Shown piece by piece: positions 36,400 through 45,861 of a stretch of 64,000 nucleotides of DNA (positions are counted from its first letter, which is position 1; each line of letters opens with the position of its first letter). The DNA comes from Gammaproteobacteria bacterium Milos-ODIII6 (GTDB lineage: Bacteria > Pseudomonadota > Gammaproteobacteria > Chromatiales > Chromatiaceae): contig JAPTHR010000005.1 of NCBI GenBank assembly GCA_029228645.1, forward strand, positions 20 to 64,019. Direction: 5' to 3'. The notes under the pieces are model-generated. The model made no database searches and was not told the origin of the DNA. It worked only from the letters and a program-made list of their open reading frames with translations. The position numbers and the translations under genes were made by a program.

Positions 36400-36810
36400 T
36401 CAGGCGATCGTATAAATGGAGCGTTGTGGCGAGGCCACCTTGTTCTGACGTTTCAGGTAGGCGAGGGTCTGGGCGAGATTGTTCGCGGTGATGCCTCGCT
36501 TCTGCAGTTCCGCCTGTATTTCCTTGGTGGAATGTTGCTGGCCATCGGCCAGGATTTCCAGCACGCCGGCGCTCACGCTGCCGCCCGCACTCCGTCCGCC
36601 GGTGCGACCGCCAAACTTGCGGATGCGCGCATCGATTTCCGCCACTTCCTTGCGGTGCCTTGCCAGCAGGGTCTTGCGTTCAGCCCGGAGTTCTTCCAGT
36701 TGGGCGCGCTTCTTTTCCTTCTCGTGTTCGCGCTCTTCGGCCGCGCGAGCCTCCGCCAGTTCGTAGAGTTCTTCGGCGGACAGTTCGTCAATACTTTTCT
36801 TTTTAGCCAT
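36400..36810 (-). CDS. Predicted DNA-binding protein: coiled coil plus winged helix
   Basis: I do not recognise a named family. The 136-residue protein has a highly charged N-terminal half (residues 1-68, MAKKKSIDELSAEELYELAE then Glu/Lys/Arg heptads) that should form a coiled coil, a Gly-rich linker (KFGGRTGGRSAGGS) and a C-terminal domain with a winged-helix look: SAGVLEILADGQQHSTKEI, QAELQKRGITANNLAQTLAYLKRQ and a beta wing NKVASPQRSIYTI. The design is like a nucleoid-associated or dimeric repressor protein. The gene stands alone, has its own terminator, and its upstream region (36811-36988) is unusually AT-rich for this genome. Confidence 0.65.
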   Translation of the reverse strand: MAKKKSIDELSAEELYELAEARAAEEREHEKEKKRAQLEELRAERKTLLARHRKEVAEIDARIRKFGGRTGGRSAGGSVSAGVLEILADGQQHSTKEIQAELQKRGITANNLAQTLAYLKRQNKVASPQRSIYTIA

Positions 36811-36934
36811 CGTGAGTCTCTATTGAGTTTGCCAGAACGGCCCCTCTATCAATCTTTAATGATGTCGTTATATTGGGCCAAATAAACAGCGCGTCCAGCT
36901 GCTGTGGCGCAATTATACAAAGTATCGGGAATTA

Positions 36935-36954
36935 TAAAAGTCCTGATGGACTTT
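36935..36954 (-). terminator. Possible terminator downstream of selU
   Basis: An 8-bp stem (AAAAGTCC / GGACTTTT) with a four-base loop lies 34 bases after the selU stop; its 3' arm itself ends in T4 followed by ATAATT on the minus strand. Confidence 0.5.
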
Positions 36955-36988
36955 TTCAGGATGAAAAAGTGTGTGGTCTATCTATTTC

Positions 36989-38122
36989 TCAGGCGGGTCC
37001 AATACCAAACTCGTCATTTAGGAATGCGCGAACCTGATCTTTATTTCCGGTAAAACGAATGCGGTTTTGTTTCTGTTCGAGTTGATAACGGTACATGGCG
37101 TCGTAGTAATCACTCAAAAGGGCTTCGATCCAGGCGTCGTGTACATCGGTATCCCCGGATTCGCGATGGTGTCGCAGGGCGGACTCCAATAATCCGCTGA
37201 TGCGCTTGTAATCCACGCCGCCGAGGCGTTTGCGGATGCGGCCGAGGCTGTCCCGCAGGTAGTCCGCCCATTGCTCCCAGCCGGTGTCCGGACCGGCGAG
37301 GGCCACGTATTCGGCGAGTGCATCGTGCACGTATTCCTCCCGGGTCACGGCGATGCGTTCTTCCAGGTCGGCTTCCAGCACCACCACGGGCGCTTCGCTG
37401 AAGGGCTCGAAAAAAGCCATCGGTACATGACGCGCGCCGATGTTGCGACTTTCGTCTTCGGCAACGAAATACGGGTTGCCCCGTTTCACAATGCGCAGCA
37501 ACTGAATGGACAAGGCGTTTTCGAAACTGATCTGTGCGGGCTGTGGCGTGGCATGCCGGCCAAATGCCGAACCGCGATGCCAGGCGAGGTCCTCGAGGTC
37601 GAGTCGCGGGCTCAGTTCCTGGATCAGGCGCGTTTTGCCGACGCCGGTGCGACCGCCGATCACGACCGGTCGCATCTTCTCGGCATTCTGCTCCAACTGT
37701 TCGATGAGATAACGCCGCAGGGCCTTGTACCCGCCACGGATGCGCGGATAGGTGATGCCGGTGGCGTCGTGCAGCCACTGCTGGGCGATCTGCGAGCGCA
37801 TGCCGCCGCGAAAACAGTACAGGATCCCTTGCGGGTGCTTCCTGGCGAAAGCCTCCCATGCAGCGATCCGCCGTTGCTTGAGTTCGCCGCTGACGCGCCG
37901 CAGGCCTTCCGCAATGGCTGCGTCCTGGCCCCGGTCCTTGTAGGTGGTCCCGATGTGGTGGCGCTCGAGATCGTCGATCAGCGGAATATTGCTGGCCAGC
38001 GGGAAGGCCCCATCGGCGAATTCCACCGGCGCACGCACGTCCATGAGCGGAACCTCGTCGAGGAAAATCCTCTCGAAGTCTTCTGTTTGCGGCAGTTCGG
38101 GGTCAATCGGCAAGCGCGACAT
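36989..38122 (-). CDS. selU: tRNA 2-selenouridine/geranyl-2-thiouridine synthase
   Basis: SelU (MnmH) replaces sulfur by selenium, through a geranylated intermediate, at the wobble 2-thiouridine of certain tRNAs. The 377-residue product has an N-terminal rhodanese domain with PLMDVRAPVEFADGAFP and the catalytic cysteine in ILYCFRGGMRSQI (near residue 95), and a C-terminal P-loop domain with GGRTGVGKTRLI followed by HRGSAFGRH. The length agrees with E. coli SelU (364). The start MSRLPIDPELPQ at 38122 fits the family; the frame is open far upstream but antisense to tcdA. No selD gene is in the window. The starts of selU and tcdA are divergent and 75 bases apart. Confidence 0.93.
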   Translation of the reverse strand: MSRLPIDPELPQTEDFERIFLDEVPLMDVRAPVEFADGAFPLASNIPLIDDLERHHIGTTYKDRGQDAAIAEGLRRVSGELKQRRIAAWEAFARKHPQGILYCFRGGMRSQIAQQWLHDATGITYPRIRGGYKALRRYLIEQLEQNAEKMRPVVIGGRTGVGKTRLIQELSPRLDLEDLAWHRGSAFGRHATPQPAQISFENALSIQLLRIVKRGNPYFVAEDESRNIGARHVPMAFFEPFSEAPVVVLEADLEERIAVTREEYVHDALAEYVALAGPDTGWEQWADYLRDSLGRIRKRLGGVDYKRISGLLESALRHHRESGDTDVHDAWIEALLSDYYDAMYRYQLEQKQNRIRFTGNKDQVRAFLNDEFGIGPA

Positions 38123-38197
38123 AATGTGGGTCCCAGGCGTCCTCGCAATGGGCCCGAAGTGTATCATTGGCTTCTTTTGCAATCGGGTCCGCGGGAG

Positions 38198-38941
38198 ATG
38201 GCAGAGCGGCGTTTCGCAGGTATCGGGCGTCTCTACGGGGAGCGGGGCTACGAGAGCATCCGCGCCGCGCATGTCGTGGTCATCGGAGTGGGTGGCGTTG
38301 GGTCCTGGGCGGTCGAGGCGCTGGCCCGCAGTGCGATCGGCAGGCTCACGCTGATCGATCTGGACCACGTGGCCGAATCCAATATCAACCGTCAACTGCC
38401 CGCCCTCGAGTCCACGCTGGGGCGCGCCAAGGTCGAGGTCCTGCGCGAGCGGGTGCATGACATCAATCCGGCCTGCAGCGTGAATCCTGTCGAGGCGTTT
38501 GTCACCGTCGAGAATCCCGCGTCGCTGGTTCCCGAGGCCGATTGGGTGCTGGACTGTATCGACAGTGCGCGGGTCAAGGCGTCGCTGATCGCCCACTGCC
38601 GACGGAGCAAACAACCCGTCATTACCACTGGCGCCGCCGGCGGGCAACGCGACCCGGCCCGCATCCGTGTCTCCGATCTGCGTCGCACCGAGCAGGACGC
38701 GCTGCTTGCGCGCACGCGCCGCGAGCTGCGTCGTGCTTACGGGTTCAGCAGCAATCCGAGGCGTCCCTTCGGTGTGCCGGCGGTATGGTCGGATGAACCG
38801 GTAAGCACCTCCGCCGCCTGTGATGCGCAGACGGAGGGCTCGCTCAACTGTGCCGGCTACGGTTCCTGCATGCCGGTGACAGCCGCCTTCGGCATGGCCG
38901 CGGCGGCGCACGTTCTCAGGAAGCTCGCGGAATCCGCGTAA
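38198..38941 (+). CDS. tcdA: tRNA threonylcarbamoyladenosine dehydratase (E1-like)
   Basis: TcdA (CsdL/YgdL) cyclises t6A37 of tRNA to the hydantoin form ct6A, using ATP to activate the side-chain carboxylate. The 247-residue protein has the E1/ThiF nucleotide-binding motif VVVIGVGGVGSWAVEALARSAIG near residue 30, the DLDHVAESNINRQLPA motif, WVLDCIDSARVKASLI and AAGGQRDPARIRVSDLRRTEQD. The ATG at 38198 is preceded by gcgggag. It is divergent from selU, so two tRNA-modification genes share one promoter region. E. coli TcdA needs CsdA/CsdE for full activity; these genes are not in the window. Confidence 0.92.
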   Translation: MAERRFAGIGRLYGERGYESIRAAHVVVIGVGGVGSWAVEALARSAIGRLTLIDLDHVAESNINRQLPALESTLGRAKVEVLRERVHDINPACSVNPVEAFVTVENPASLVPEADWVLDCIDSARVKASLIAHCRRSKQPVITTGAAGGQRDPARIRVSDLRRTEQDALLARTRRELRRAYGFSSNPRRPFGVPAVWSDEPVSTSAACDAQTEGSLNCAGYGSCMPVTAAFGMAAAAHVLRKLAESA

Positions 38942-39003
38942 AACCGGCTATAGAGGTGTGCCGGCGGCGCAATCTGTCGGTTGGCCCGTGTTCATGCGCC
39001 TGC

Positions 39004-39909
39004 TCAGGCGCGGTCCTCGCCACCGAAGGCCTCGATGAGTGCCGGGATGAAGTTCGCCAACTCGGCTCCCATGAGCGCGAAGTCCGCATCGAACCTTGCG
39101 GCGGCATCGTCCGCGTCGACATCGACTGCGGCTTCCATGACCAGGTCGGTAAAGCGCAGCCGGCGGATGCATAAATCATCTCCAAGCACGCATTGCAGGC
39201 GTTCCTGCCATTCGATGGCGAGGCGGGTAGCCTGCATACCCGCATCCAGGTGCTGGCGAAGGTCCGGCCCGTCGAGAACCATCTTGCGCACCCGGATGAC
39301 CGCGCCGTTGTCCACCGGTTCCTTCAATTCACATTCGTCCCCGCTGACGAAGCCGGCCGGCGGTTGGTTCTCCAGCCAGCGGGTCATGAGCTGGGCCGGC
39401 GCCTGGCTGACCCGTAGCGGGCTCACTCGCAGGGAACCCAGGGATTCCCGCAACAGGTTGAGCAGCTCTTCGGCGCGCGTGCTGGATGCGCTGTCGACCA
39501 CGATCAGGTCCGCCCGCGGATCGATATAGGCGAACGTGCGCTGCGAGCGTGTGAAAGCACGTGGCAGCAGATCGACCACGATCTCGTCCCGGATGCGGGA
39601 TTTCTCTTTGCGCCCGACCGGGCGTGCCTCGCTTTCCTCGATCGCTACGACCTTCTGCTCGAGTTCCTCGCGAATGACCGCCGGAGGCAGGAGACGGTCT
39701 TCCCTGCGCAGGCAGAGCATCAGGCGCCCGTCGGTCTGATGGCTCAGTTCCCGGCCATGTCTTCCCAGCGGGCTTTCCCAGCCGCTGCGGTGTGTATCCA
39801 GTCCACCGCAGGGGGTGAAGGCGTGCTCGCTCAGCTGCTGCTGAAACTGTTCCGGCGGGACTTCGAACGATTCGTTGAGTCGATACAGCAGAAGATTACG
39901 AAACCACAT
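39004..39909 (-). CDS. rdgC: Recombination-associated protein RdgC
   Basis: RdgC is a ring-shaped dimer that binds duplex DNA and limits RecA activity. The 301-residue product has the family length and hallmarks: MWFRNLLLYRL at the N-terminus, FTPCGGLDTHRSGWESPLG, REDRLLPPAVIREEL, the EKSRIRDEIVVDLLPRAFTRS segment, and RLRFTDLVMEAA near the C-terminus. It is a single gene, divergent from rapA. Confidence 0.95.
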   Translation of the reverse strand: MWFRNLLLYRLNESFEVPPEQFQQQLSEHAFTPCGGLDTHRSGWESPLGRHGRELSHQTDGRLMLCLRREDRLLPPAVIREELEQKVVAIEESEARPVGRKEKSRIRDEIVVDLLPRAFTRSQRTFAYIDPRADLIVVDSASSTRAEELLNLLRESLGSLRVSPLRVSQAPAQLMTRWLENQPPAGFVSGDECELKEPVDNGAVIRVRKMVLDGPDLRQHLDAGMQATRLAIEWQERLQCVLGDDLCIRRLRFTDLVMEAAVDVDADDAAARFDADFALMGAELANFIPALIEAFGGEDRA

Positions 39910-40011
39910 GGATAAAGCCCTGGCGGAAAAAGGACGCGATTATGGGGAAACGCCACGGTAGTGGCAATCCGCTACAATGCGCGGCTGTTTCCCGAGGACC
40001 CCTGCAGCGAG

Positions 40012-42774
40012 ATGTATAAACCCGGACAGCGTTGGATGAGCGAGGCCGAGCCCGATATCGGGCTCGGGATCATCACGGAAGCCGATGCACGTACGGTTCG
40101 GGTGTCCTTCCCGGCGGGCGGCGTGGAGCGCAACTACGCCCGCCAGAGTGCGCCCCTCAGTCGGGTTGCATTCTCGGAAGGGGATGGCGTCGAGGATGGC
40201 GACGGCCGGCGCCTGCAGGTCGAGTCTGTCGAGGAAGTCGAGGGGTTGTACCTGTATCACTGCAGCGATATCGAGGGTGCCCCAGTGGCTCTGCCGGAGC
40301 AGCAGCTGAACGATCGGATGCGCCTGAATCGTCCCCAGGACAAGCTGCTCGCACGGCTTATCGATGCGGACATCTGGTTCAGCCTGCGCTATCGCACCTG
40401 GCAGAAGAATGCGGACAACTGGCGTTCTCCGGTGTTCGGCCTGATCGGCGCGCGCGTCGACCTCATTCCGCACCAGCTTTACATCGCTCACGAGGTTGCC
40501 TCACGCCAGTCCCCGCGGGTGCTGCTGGCCGACGAGGTGGGACTTGGCAAGACCATCGAGGCCGGTCTGATCATGCATCGGCTGCTGTTGTCGGAGCGGG
40601 TCAGCCGGGTTCTCATCGTGGTCCCGGAGGTTCTGCTCTATCAATGGCTGGTCGAGATGCTGCGCCGCTTCAATCTCCGCTTCTCCATTCTCGATGACGA
40701 GCGCTTTGCGGAAGCCGGGGTGGAGAATCCCTTCCTCGAGGAGCAGCGGGTGTTGTGTAGCCTCGAGTTTCTGGTGAGCGCCTCCACGGTGGCGCGTGCC
40801 GCACTGGAGGGCGATTGGGATCTGCTGGTCATCGACGAGGCCCACCACCTCTCGTGGTCGCCTGAGGGGGCGAGCCTCGAATACGAGCTGGTGGAGGCCC
40901 TCGCGGGGACCGTCCCGGGGGTGCTGCTGCTGACTGCCACCCCGGAGCAACTGGGTCGCGCCGGGCACTTCGCGCGCCTGCGCCTGCTGGACCCGCAGCG
41001 TTTTCATGACTACGACGCCTTTCTCGAGGAGGAACGCCGCTACGAGCCGGTGGCCGAGCTGGCGGCGCGCGTGCTGGAGAGCGGTCGCATCGACGAGCAG
41101 GACCGCCCATTGATCCGGCAATTGCTCGGCGAGGGAGACTCTGAAGCGCCAAAGCACCTGATCGATCGGCTGGTCGACCAGCACGGTACCGGGCGGGTGC
41201 TTTTCCGCAACACGCGTCACGCGATCAAGGGCTTCCCCGGGCGTGAGGTGGCGGGTTACCCGCTACCCCTGCCGGCTGACTACCGCAAGCATCGCGCGGA
41301 CATCACCCCGGAGAGCAACTACCCGCGCAAGTGGAGCCGGGTCGATCCTCGCGTTCAATGGCTGGTCGACAAATTGCGCGAACTCGCGCCGGAGAAGGTC
41401 CTGGTCATCTGCGCCCGCGCCAAGACGGTGGTCGGGTTGAAGGACTACCTTTTCGAGAAAGAAGGCATGCATATGCCGGTTTTCCACGAAGGCATGGAAA
41501 TCGTGGAACGGGACCGCGCCGCAGTGTATTTCGCTGACACTGAGGAGGGGTCGCAGGCCCTGATCTGTTCCGAGATCGGCTCGGAGGGACGCAATTTCCA
41601 GTTCTCTCATCACTTGGTGCTATTCGACCTGCCGCTGGTGCCGGACCTGCTGGAACAGCGGATCGGCCGTCTCGACCGTATCGGACAGAAGCACACGATC
41701 CAGATCCATGTGCCCTACATCCAGGAAACGGCCGGTGAGACGCTGTTCCACTGGTACCAGGACGGACTGAATGCCTTCACCGCGACCTGTCCGGCCGCGA
41801 GCGCGGTCCACGCCCAGCTGGGCGAGCGGCTGCTGCAATCGCTGGGCGACTCCGAAGCCGCCGCTGAGCTCATTGCGCAAGCCCGCGAGCTGACTGTCCG
41901 GATAAACCAGGAACTGGAGCAGGGCAGGGATCGCCTGCTGGAACTGCATTCGCACCGGCCGGAGGTGTCGTCGCGCCTGGTCGACGCCATCCAGCAGGAG
42001 GACCGGGCGCCCGGTCTGAAGGACTACATGCGGCGGTTCTGGGACGCCTTCGGCGTGAGTCATGCTTCCGGCCGGGGCGAGTCCGATGTGGTTCGGCCGG
42101 GCGCGCACATGCGGCATGAGCATGTTCCGGGTCTCTCCCGCGGTGGCGCCACGGTCACCTGGACTCGCCAGGATGCGCTCGTCCACGAGGACCGGGAATT
42201 CATGACCTGGGAGCACCCGATGGTGCGCGGCGCGATGGACATTTTGACCAGCGCGGACCTGGGCTCGGCGGCGATAACGGTCTGCAGCCACCCCGATCAC
42301 CGCACCGGGACACTGTTCCTGGAACTCCTGTATGTGACCGAATGTATTGCCCCGGCGGTGCTCGAGGCGGAACGCTACCTGCCACCGGCATGCACCCGCC
42401 TGCTGCTGGATGCCAAGGGCAATGATCAATCCGAGGCGCTGGCGCACGAATCCCTGCAGGGGATCGACCTGGCGCAGAACAAGCCGCTCGCGGAGACTGT
42501 CATCAAGTCGCAGGCGGACAAGATAAGAATGCTGTTTCAGGTCGGGGAGCAGCTGGCCGAGGCGGCCAGTGGTCCGGTCGTGACCCAGGCACTGCAGCGC
42601 ATGCACGAGAGCCTGGACGACGAGCGGGTGAGACTCGAGGCACTGGCGCGGATCAATCCCAACGTGCGCGAGGACGAGATCGAGCAGGTCAAGGCGCGTC
42701 AGGAACTGCTCGAGCTGCACCTGAAGGACACCCGTGTGCGCCTGGACGCGGCCCGCGTCGTGGTAATGCGCTGA
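40012..42774 (+). CDS. rapA: RNA polymerase-associated ATPase RapA (HepA)
   Basis: RapA is a Swi2/Snf2-type translocase that binds RNA polymerase and promotes its recycling. The 920-residue protein has the N-terminal Tudor-like region (GQRWMSEAEPDIGLGIITEADARTV), Walker A DEVGLGKTIEAGLIMH near residue 180, DEAH box VIDEAHHLSW, LLTATPEQLG, and helicase motifs V and VI (SEIGSEGRNFQFSHHLVLFDLP, EQRIGRLDRIGQ). It is a little shorter than the E. coli protein (968). The ATG at 40012 is chosen because MYKPGQRWMSEAE aligns with the family N-terminus; the frame extends 17 codons upstream from a GTG. Confidence 0.95.
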   Translation: MYKPGQRWMSEAEPDIGLGIITEADARTVRVSFPAGGVERNYARQSAPLSRVAFSEGDGVEDGDGRRLQVESVEEVEGLYLYHCSDIEGAPVALPEQQLNDRMRLNRPQDKLLARLIDADIWFSLRYRTWQKNADNWRSPVFGLIGARVDLIPHQLYIAHEVASRQSPRVLLADEVGLGKTIEAGLIMHRLLLSERVSRVLIVVPEVLLYQWLVEMLRRFNLRFSILDDERFAEAGVENPFLEEQRVLCSLEFLVSASTVARAALEGDWDLLVIDEAHHLSWSPEGASLEYELVEALAGTVPGVLLLTATPEQLGRAGHFARLRLLDPQRFHDYDAFLEEERRYEPVAELAARVLESGRIDEQDRPLIRQLLGEGDSEAPKHLIDRLVDQHGTGRVLFRNTRHAIKGFPGREVAGYPLPLPADYRKHRADITPESNYPRKWSRVDPRVQWLVDKLRELAPEKVLVICARAKTVVGLKDYLFEKEGMHMPVFHEGMEIVERDRAAVYFADTEEGSQALICSEIGSEGRNFQFSHHLVLFDLPLVPDLLEQRIGRLDRIGQKHTIQIHVPYIQETAGETLFHWYQDGLNAFTATCPAASAVHAQLGERLLQSLGDSEAAAELIAQARELTVRINQELEQGRDRLLELHSHRPEVSSRLVDAIQQEDRAPGLKDYMRRFWDAFGVSHASGRGESDVVRPGAHMRHEHVPGLSRGGATVTWTRQDALVHEDREFMTWEHPMVRGAMDILTSADLGSAAITVCSHPDHRTGTLFLELLYVTECIAPAVLEAERYLPPACTRLLLDAKGNDQSEALAHESLQGIDLAQNKPLAETVIKSQADKIRMLFQVGEQLAEAASGPVVTQALQRMHESLDDERVRLEALARINPNVREDEIEQVKARQELLELHLKDTRVRLDAARVVVMR

Positions 42775-42940
42775 GACCGGCGGCCAGGGTCCTGCCCGCC
42801 AGGTCGCGCGCGCAGGGATCCAGAAGGGTTTGGCCTGCCCGATGCAGCGAGCAGGGCGCACGCGTGGGCGGGTAAAAATTGCCGCCACCCGGCCCGAAGC
42901 GTTAAAGTTGGCACGTTTTCCACCCACCGGAATAATCAAG

Positions 42941-44242
42941 ATGATCAAAAGGCTGACTGCTGCCGGACTCATGGCGTTTTCTATCAACGGTTTCGGAGCC
43001 GACCTGCTGGAGCTGTACGAGCGGGCGGCCGAGAAGGATCCGCAGATACTCGCCGCGCGCGCCAACCGCGATGCGGGTAAAGAGGCGGAACCGCAGGCGA
43101 TGGCGAGGCTTCTTCCGGAGGTGTCTGCGGCCGGCAACCTGAGCTACACCGATCAGGATGTGAAACAGTCGGTCTCGGGGACCTACCAGGACGACTTCGG
43201 CAGCAACAGCCTGGCGCTGAATGTCACCCAGCCACTGTTTCGCCGGGACCGGCTGATCGCCTTGGAGCAGGCGCGGGAGCAGGTCAAGCAGGCGGATGCC
43301 AACTACCTGTTTGCCGAGCAGGATCTGATGATTCGCCTGGCACAGGCCTATTTCGACGTCCTGTCGGCGGAAGAGAACCTGACCTTCACGGAGGCTGAAA
43401 AGAAGGCGATTGAGCGTCAACTTGACCAGGCCAAGGAGCGTTTCGAGGTCGGCCTGGTGGCGATCACCGATGTGCACGAGGCACAGGCGCGCTACGACCA
43501 GTCCAATGCGAATGTCATATCCGCACGTAACGACGTGGACGATGCCCTCGAGGTCCTGCGCGAGATCGTCCCTGACGCCCCGGCTGCGCTGGATGATCTG
43601 AAGGAAAAATTGCCCATGGCAGGCCCGGAGCCGCGCGCTATCGATACCTGGGCGCAAACGGCGCAGGAGAACAATCCCCAGATCACCTCGGCCCGCTTCG
43701 ACACCGAGATCGCACGCAAGAATATCGAGGTGCAACGTTCCGGACATTATCCCAGCCTCGACCTGGTGGGCTCGATGACCCGGGCGCGCTCGCATGCGAA
43801 TTTCGGCACAGACGCCGATACCGGCAGTATCGGTCTGCAATTGGCGGTGCCGCTGTACAGTGGAGGCGGCGTGGTTTCTGCAACGCGCCAGGCGCGTTAC
43901 CAGTTCGAGGCAAGCCAGGAGGTGCTGGACCAGGCCCGGCGCTCGGTCGCCCGCCAGGTGCGCGATGCCTATCGCGGCATCGAGACCAGCATCAGCCGGG
44001 TCGGGGCCTTGAATGCCACGGTCCGATCCGCCATGAGCGCACTCGAGGCCACCGAGGCGGGCTTCGAAGCCGGCACTCGTACCCTGGTGGATGTGCTCAA
44101 CAGCCAGAGCGCGCTCTTCCTGGCGCGCCGCGACTTTGCGCAGGCCCGCTACGATTACGTGGTCAACACCCTGCGCTTGCTGCAGTCGGCCGGCACCCTG
44201 TCGGGCGAGGACATCACGCGGGTGAACGCCTGGCTGGAGTAG
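42941..44242 (+). CDS. tolC: TolC-family outer membrane channel protein
   Basis: TolC proteins form a trimeric outer-membrane and periplasmic tunnel for efflux and type I secretion. The 433-residue product has a signal peptide (MIKRLTAAGLMAFSINGFGA) and the duplicated helical repeat pattern of the family: DLLELYERAAEKDPQILAAR, LNVTQPLFRRDR, FEVGLVAITDVHEAQARYDQ, then in the second half ARKNIEVQRSGHYPSLDLVGS, AVPLYSGGG and FEAGTRTLVDVLNSQSALF. The start ATG 42941 follows ccaccggaataatcaag, with no strong ribosome site. An intrinsic terminator follows directly. It may be the outer-membrane partner of the RND pump at 55-60 kb, which lacks its own channel gene. Confidence 0.92.
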   Translation: MIKRLTAAGLMAFSINGFGADLLELYERAAEKDPQILAARANRDAGKEAEPQAMARLLPEVSAAGNLSYTDQDVKQSVSGTYQDDFGSNSLALNVTQPLFRRDRLIALEQAREQVKQADANYLFAEQDLMIRLAQAYFDVLSAEENLTFTEAEKKAIERQLDQAKERFEVGLVAITDVHEAQARYDQSNANVISARNDVDDALEVLREIVPDAPAALDDLKEKLPMAGPEPRAIDTWAQTAQENNPQITSARFDTEIARKNIEVQRSGHYPSLDLVGSMTRARSHANFGTDADTGSIGLQLAVPLYSGGGVVSATRQARYQFEASQEVLDQARRSVARQVRDAYRGIETSISRVGALNATVRSAMSALEATEAGFEAGTRTLVDVLNSQSALFLARRDFAQARYDYVVNTLRLLQSAGTLSGEDITRVNAWLE

Positions 44243-44268
44243 ATGCCAGGGTGACCATCGGAATAGGG

Positions 44269-44296
44269 AATCCCGGCCTTGGCCGGGATTTTTTTA
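44269..44296 (+). terminator. Intrinsic terminator of tolC
   Basis: A GC-rich hairpin (AATCCCGGCC / GGCCGGGATT with a two-base loop) followed by seven T ends the tolC transcript. The T run overlaps the stop codon of the convergent glycosyltransferase gene. Confidence 0.92.
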
Positions 44297-45211
44297 CCGG
44301 TTGTCCTCGTTGCGGCGTGCGAACATCAGGCTGTTGATCTGTTCCGAGAGCAGGCCGATCAGGAAAGTCAGCAGGGATGTCATGTAGAGCAGGGCGCTCA
44401 TGTTGGTGAAACGCCCTTCGATTGCGAAGGTATAGGCGTACAGCAGCGAGGCCAGCACAAACAGGAGCAGGCTGACCGGGGCGAAGAACTTCATCGGCGA
44501 GTACATGACCCCGATACGGAAGATGATCAGCAGAAAACGGCCGCCCTCCCGCCAGATGTTGAGGTGGCTGGTGCCGATGCGCGGGCGCACATCGACCGTC
44601 TCGTAACCGACCGGGTAGCCGGAGCGGAAAAAGGCCATGGTCGAGGTGGTCGGGTAGGAAAAACCGTTCGGCAGCAGATGCAGAAACTCGCGGAAGCGGC
44701 GCGCGCGGACCACGCGCAGGCCACTGGTCAGATCGGGGATGCGATGCCCCGTCATCCAGCTGGCGATCCAGTTGAAAATGCGGTTGCCCAGGCCGCGCAG
44801 CATGCCCGCCTGCGAGGACCAGGGGCGCGCGCCGACCACCATTTCATAACCACCCTGGTTGAAGCGCTCCAGCAGTTGCTGCACGTGCTCCGGCTGGTGC
44901 TGGCCGTCCGCATCCATGAACACGATCACATCACTTTTTGCGAGGCGCGCGCCATGCTTGATCGCGGCGCCGTTACCCAGGTTATGCGGGTGGTCGATGC
45001 AACTGACCCCGTGCCGCTCGCAGACGGCATGTGTCGCGTCGGTCGAGCCGTCATTGATGACCAGGATTTCGGTGTCCGGAAACTGCTGCCGAAGTTGCGG
45101 TAACAGCGAGCCGAGCGAATCCGCCTCGTTCCTGGCGGGAATCACGATGCTGAGGTTTTGTGGTTCGATAGGAGCCAAGTGAGGAATTACCGTTGCGTTA
45201 GTAACCTGCAA
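44294..45211 (-). CDS. Family 2 glycosyltransferase with C-terminal membrane helices
   Basis: The 305-residue protein has a GT-A domain like polyprenyl-phosphate mannosyl- and glucosyltransferases: LSIVIPARNEADSLGSLL, VINDGSTDATH, GNGAAIKHG, the metal-binding DADGQHQPEHV, and VVGARPWSSQAGMLRGLGN. A C-terminal part with two membrane helices (about 245-265 and 275-295) anchors it to the inner membrane. Such enzymes usually transfer a sugar from a nucleotide donor to polyprenyl phosphate for later periplasmic glycan modification. It is the first gene of the polysaccharide locus, convergent with tolC. Donor and acceptor are unknown. Confidence 0.87.
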   Translation of the reverse strand: MQVTNATVIPHLAPIEPQNLSIVIPARNEADSLGSLLPQLRQQFPDTEILVINDGSTDATHAVCERHGVSCIDHPHNLGNGAAIKHGARLAKSDVIVFMDADGQHQPEHVQQLLERFNQGGYEMVVGARPWSSQAGMLRGLGNRIFNWIASWMTGHRIPDLTSGLRVVRARRFREFLHLLPNGFSYPTTSTMAFFRSGYPVGYETVDVRPRIGTSHLNIWREGGRFLLIIFRIGVMYSPMKFFAPVSLLLFVLASLLYAYTFAIEGRFTNMSALLYMTSLLTFLIGLLSEQINSLMFARRNEDNR

Positions 45212-45861
45212 GAATACAGCCTAACAGCGATTGTGGTCGACGCCTTAGTGTCACTTGCCGCGCCCACTGTGTATCAGCCTGCGAGCGGTTATCCTGTCTC
45301 GGTTCGAAGGTGGCGTTCTTCCGGTTGGCCGGATTGGATGGGCGAAAGATCGATCTCAGCAGCGCAGTTCGCACTCCCAAGGCGAGCGTCCTGCAGCCGT
45401 GGCTCAGGGAAAATGGCATTTCAGGGGAGCCTCCGGATGCGTGTGAGCCAACCGTTTGAGCGCAAAATGTCGCGGTTCTCCGTTCAGAAACTTCCCGACA
45501 GCTGCATGTCATGTGGGGTTCGCGCCCCGGATGCGACTCAGGTTCCGTTTCCGACAACCGATAACCCAGTCGGGACAGGCATCTGTCGTCGATTTCCTTT
45601 GTCGGACGACCTCTCTCAATTGGCAGGGGACAAGCCGGCGGGTACGAAACCCAGGCTGAACACGTGCCCGGAAGAGCGAAGCCTTGGATTCCAGCCGGCC
45701 CTCGAAGGTTTGGCTGTTGGCGGGAGATCAGGTGCGACTGGTGTGCGGCCAGTGCCACAGGGTCGATTTTTCTCACTCGATAAAGCCGTTCATGAACTAA
45801 GAGGTACCAATAAGGATCGTTCAACTGAATCGATTGCGGGGAATTAAATTAGTATATCGAT
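45212..45861. other. Gene-free 650-base spacer in the polysaccharide locus
   Basis: Overlapping open frames cover this spacer on both strands (for example 45158-45847 plus and 45198-45824 minus), but neither has protein-like composition or motifs and neither has a ribosome site. It probably holds the divergent promoters of the glycosyltransferase at 44294 and the flippase at 45862, and perhaps decayed sequence. The last 25 bases before the flippase turn AT-rich. Confidence 0.4.

Noticed and set aside
45158-45847. 229-codon plus-strand frame and 208-codon minus-strand frame in the polysaccharide locus
   Set aside because: Neither has a ribosome site, membrane segments, motifs or plausible composition; both overlap the same DNA, as expected by chance in GC-rich sequence.
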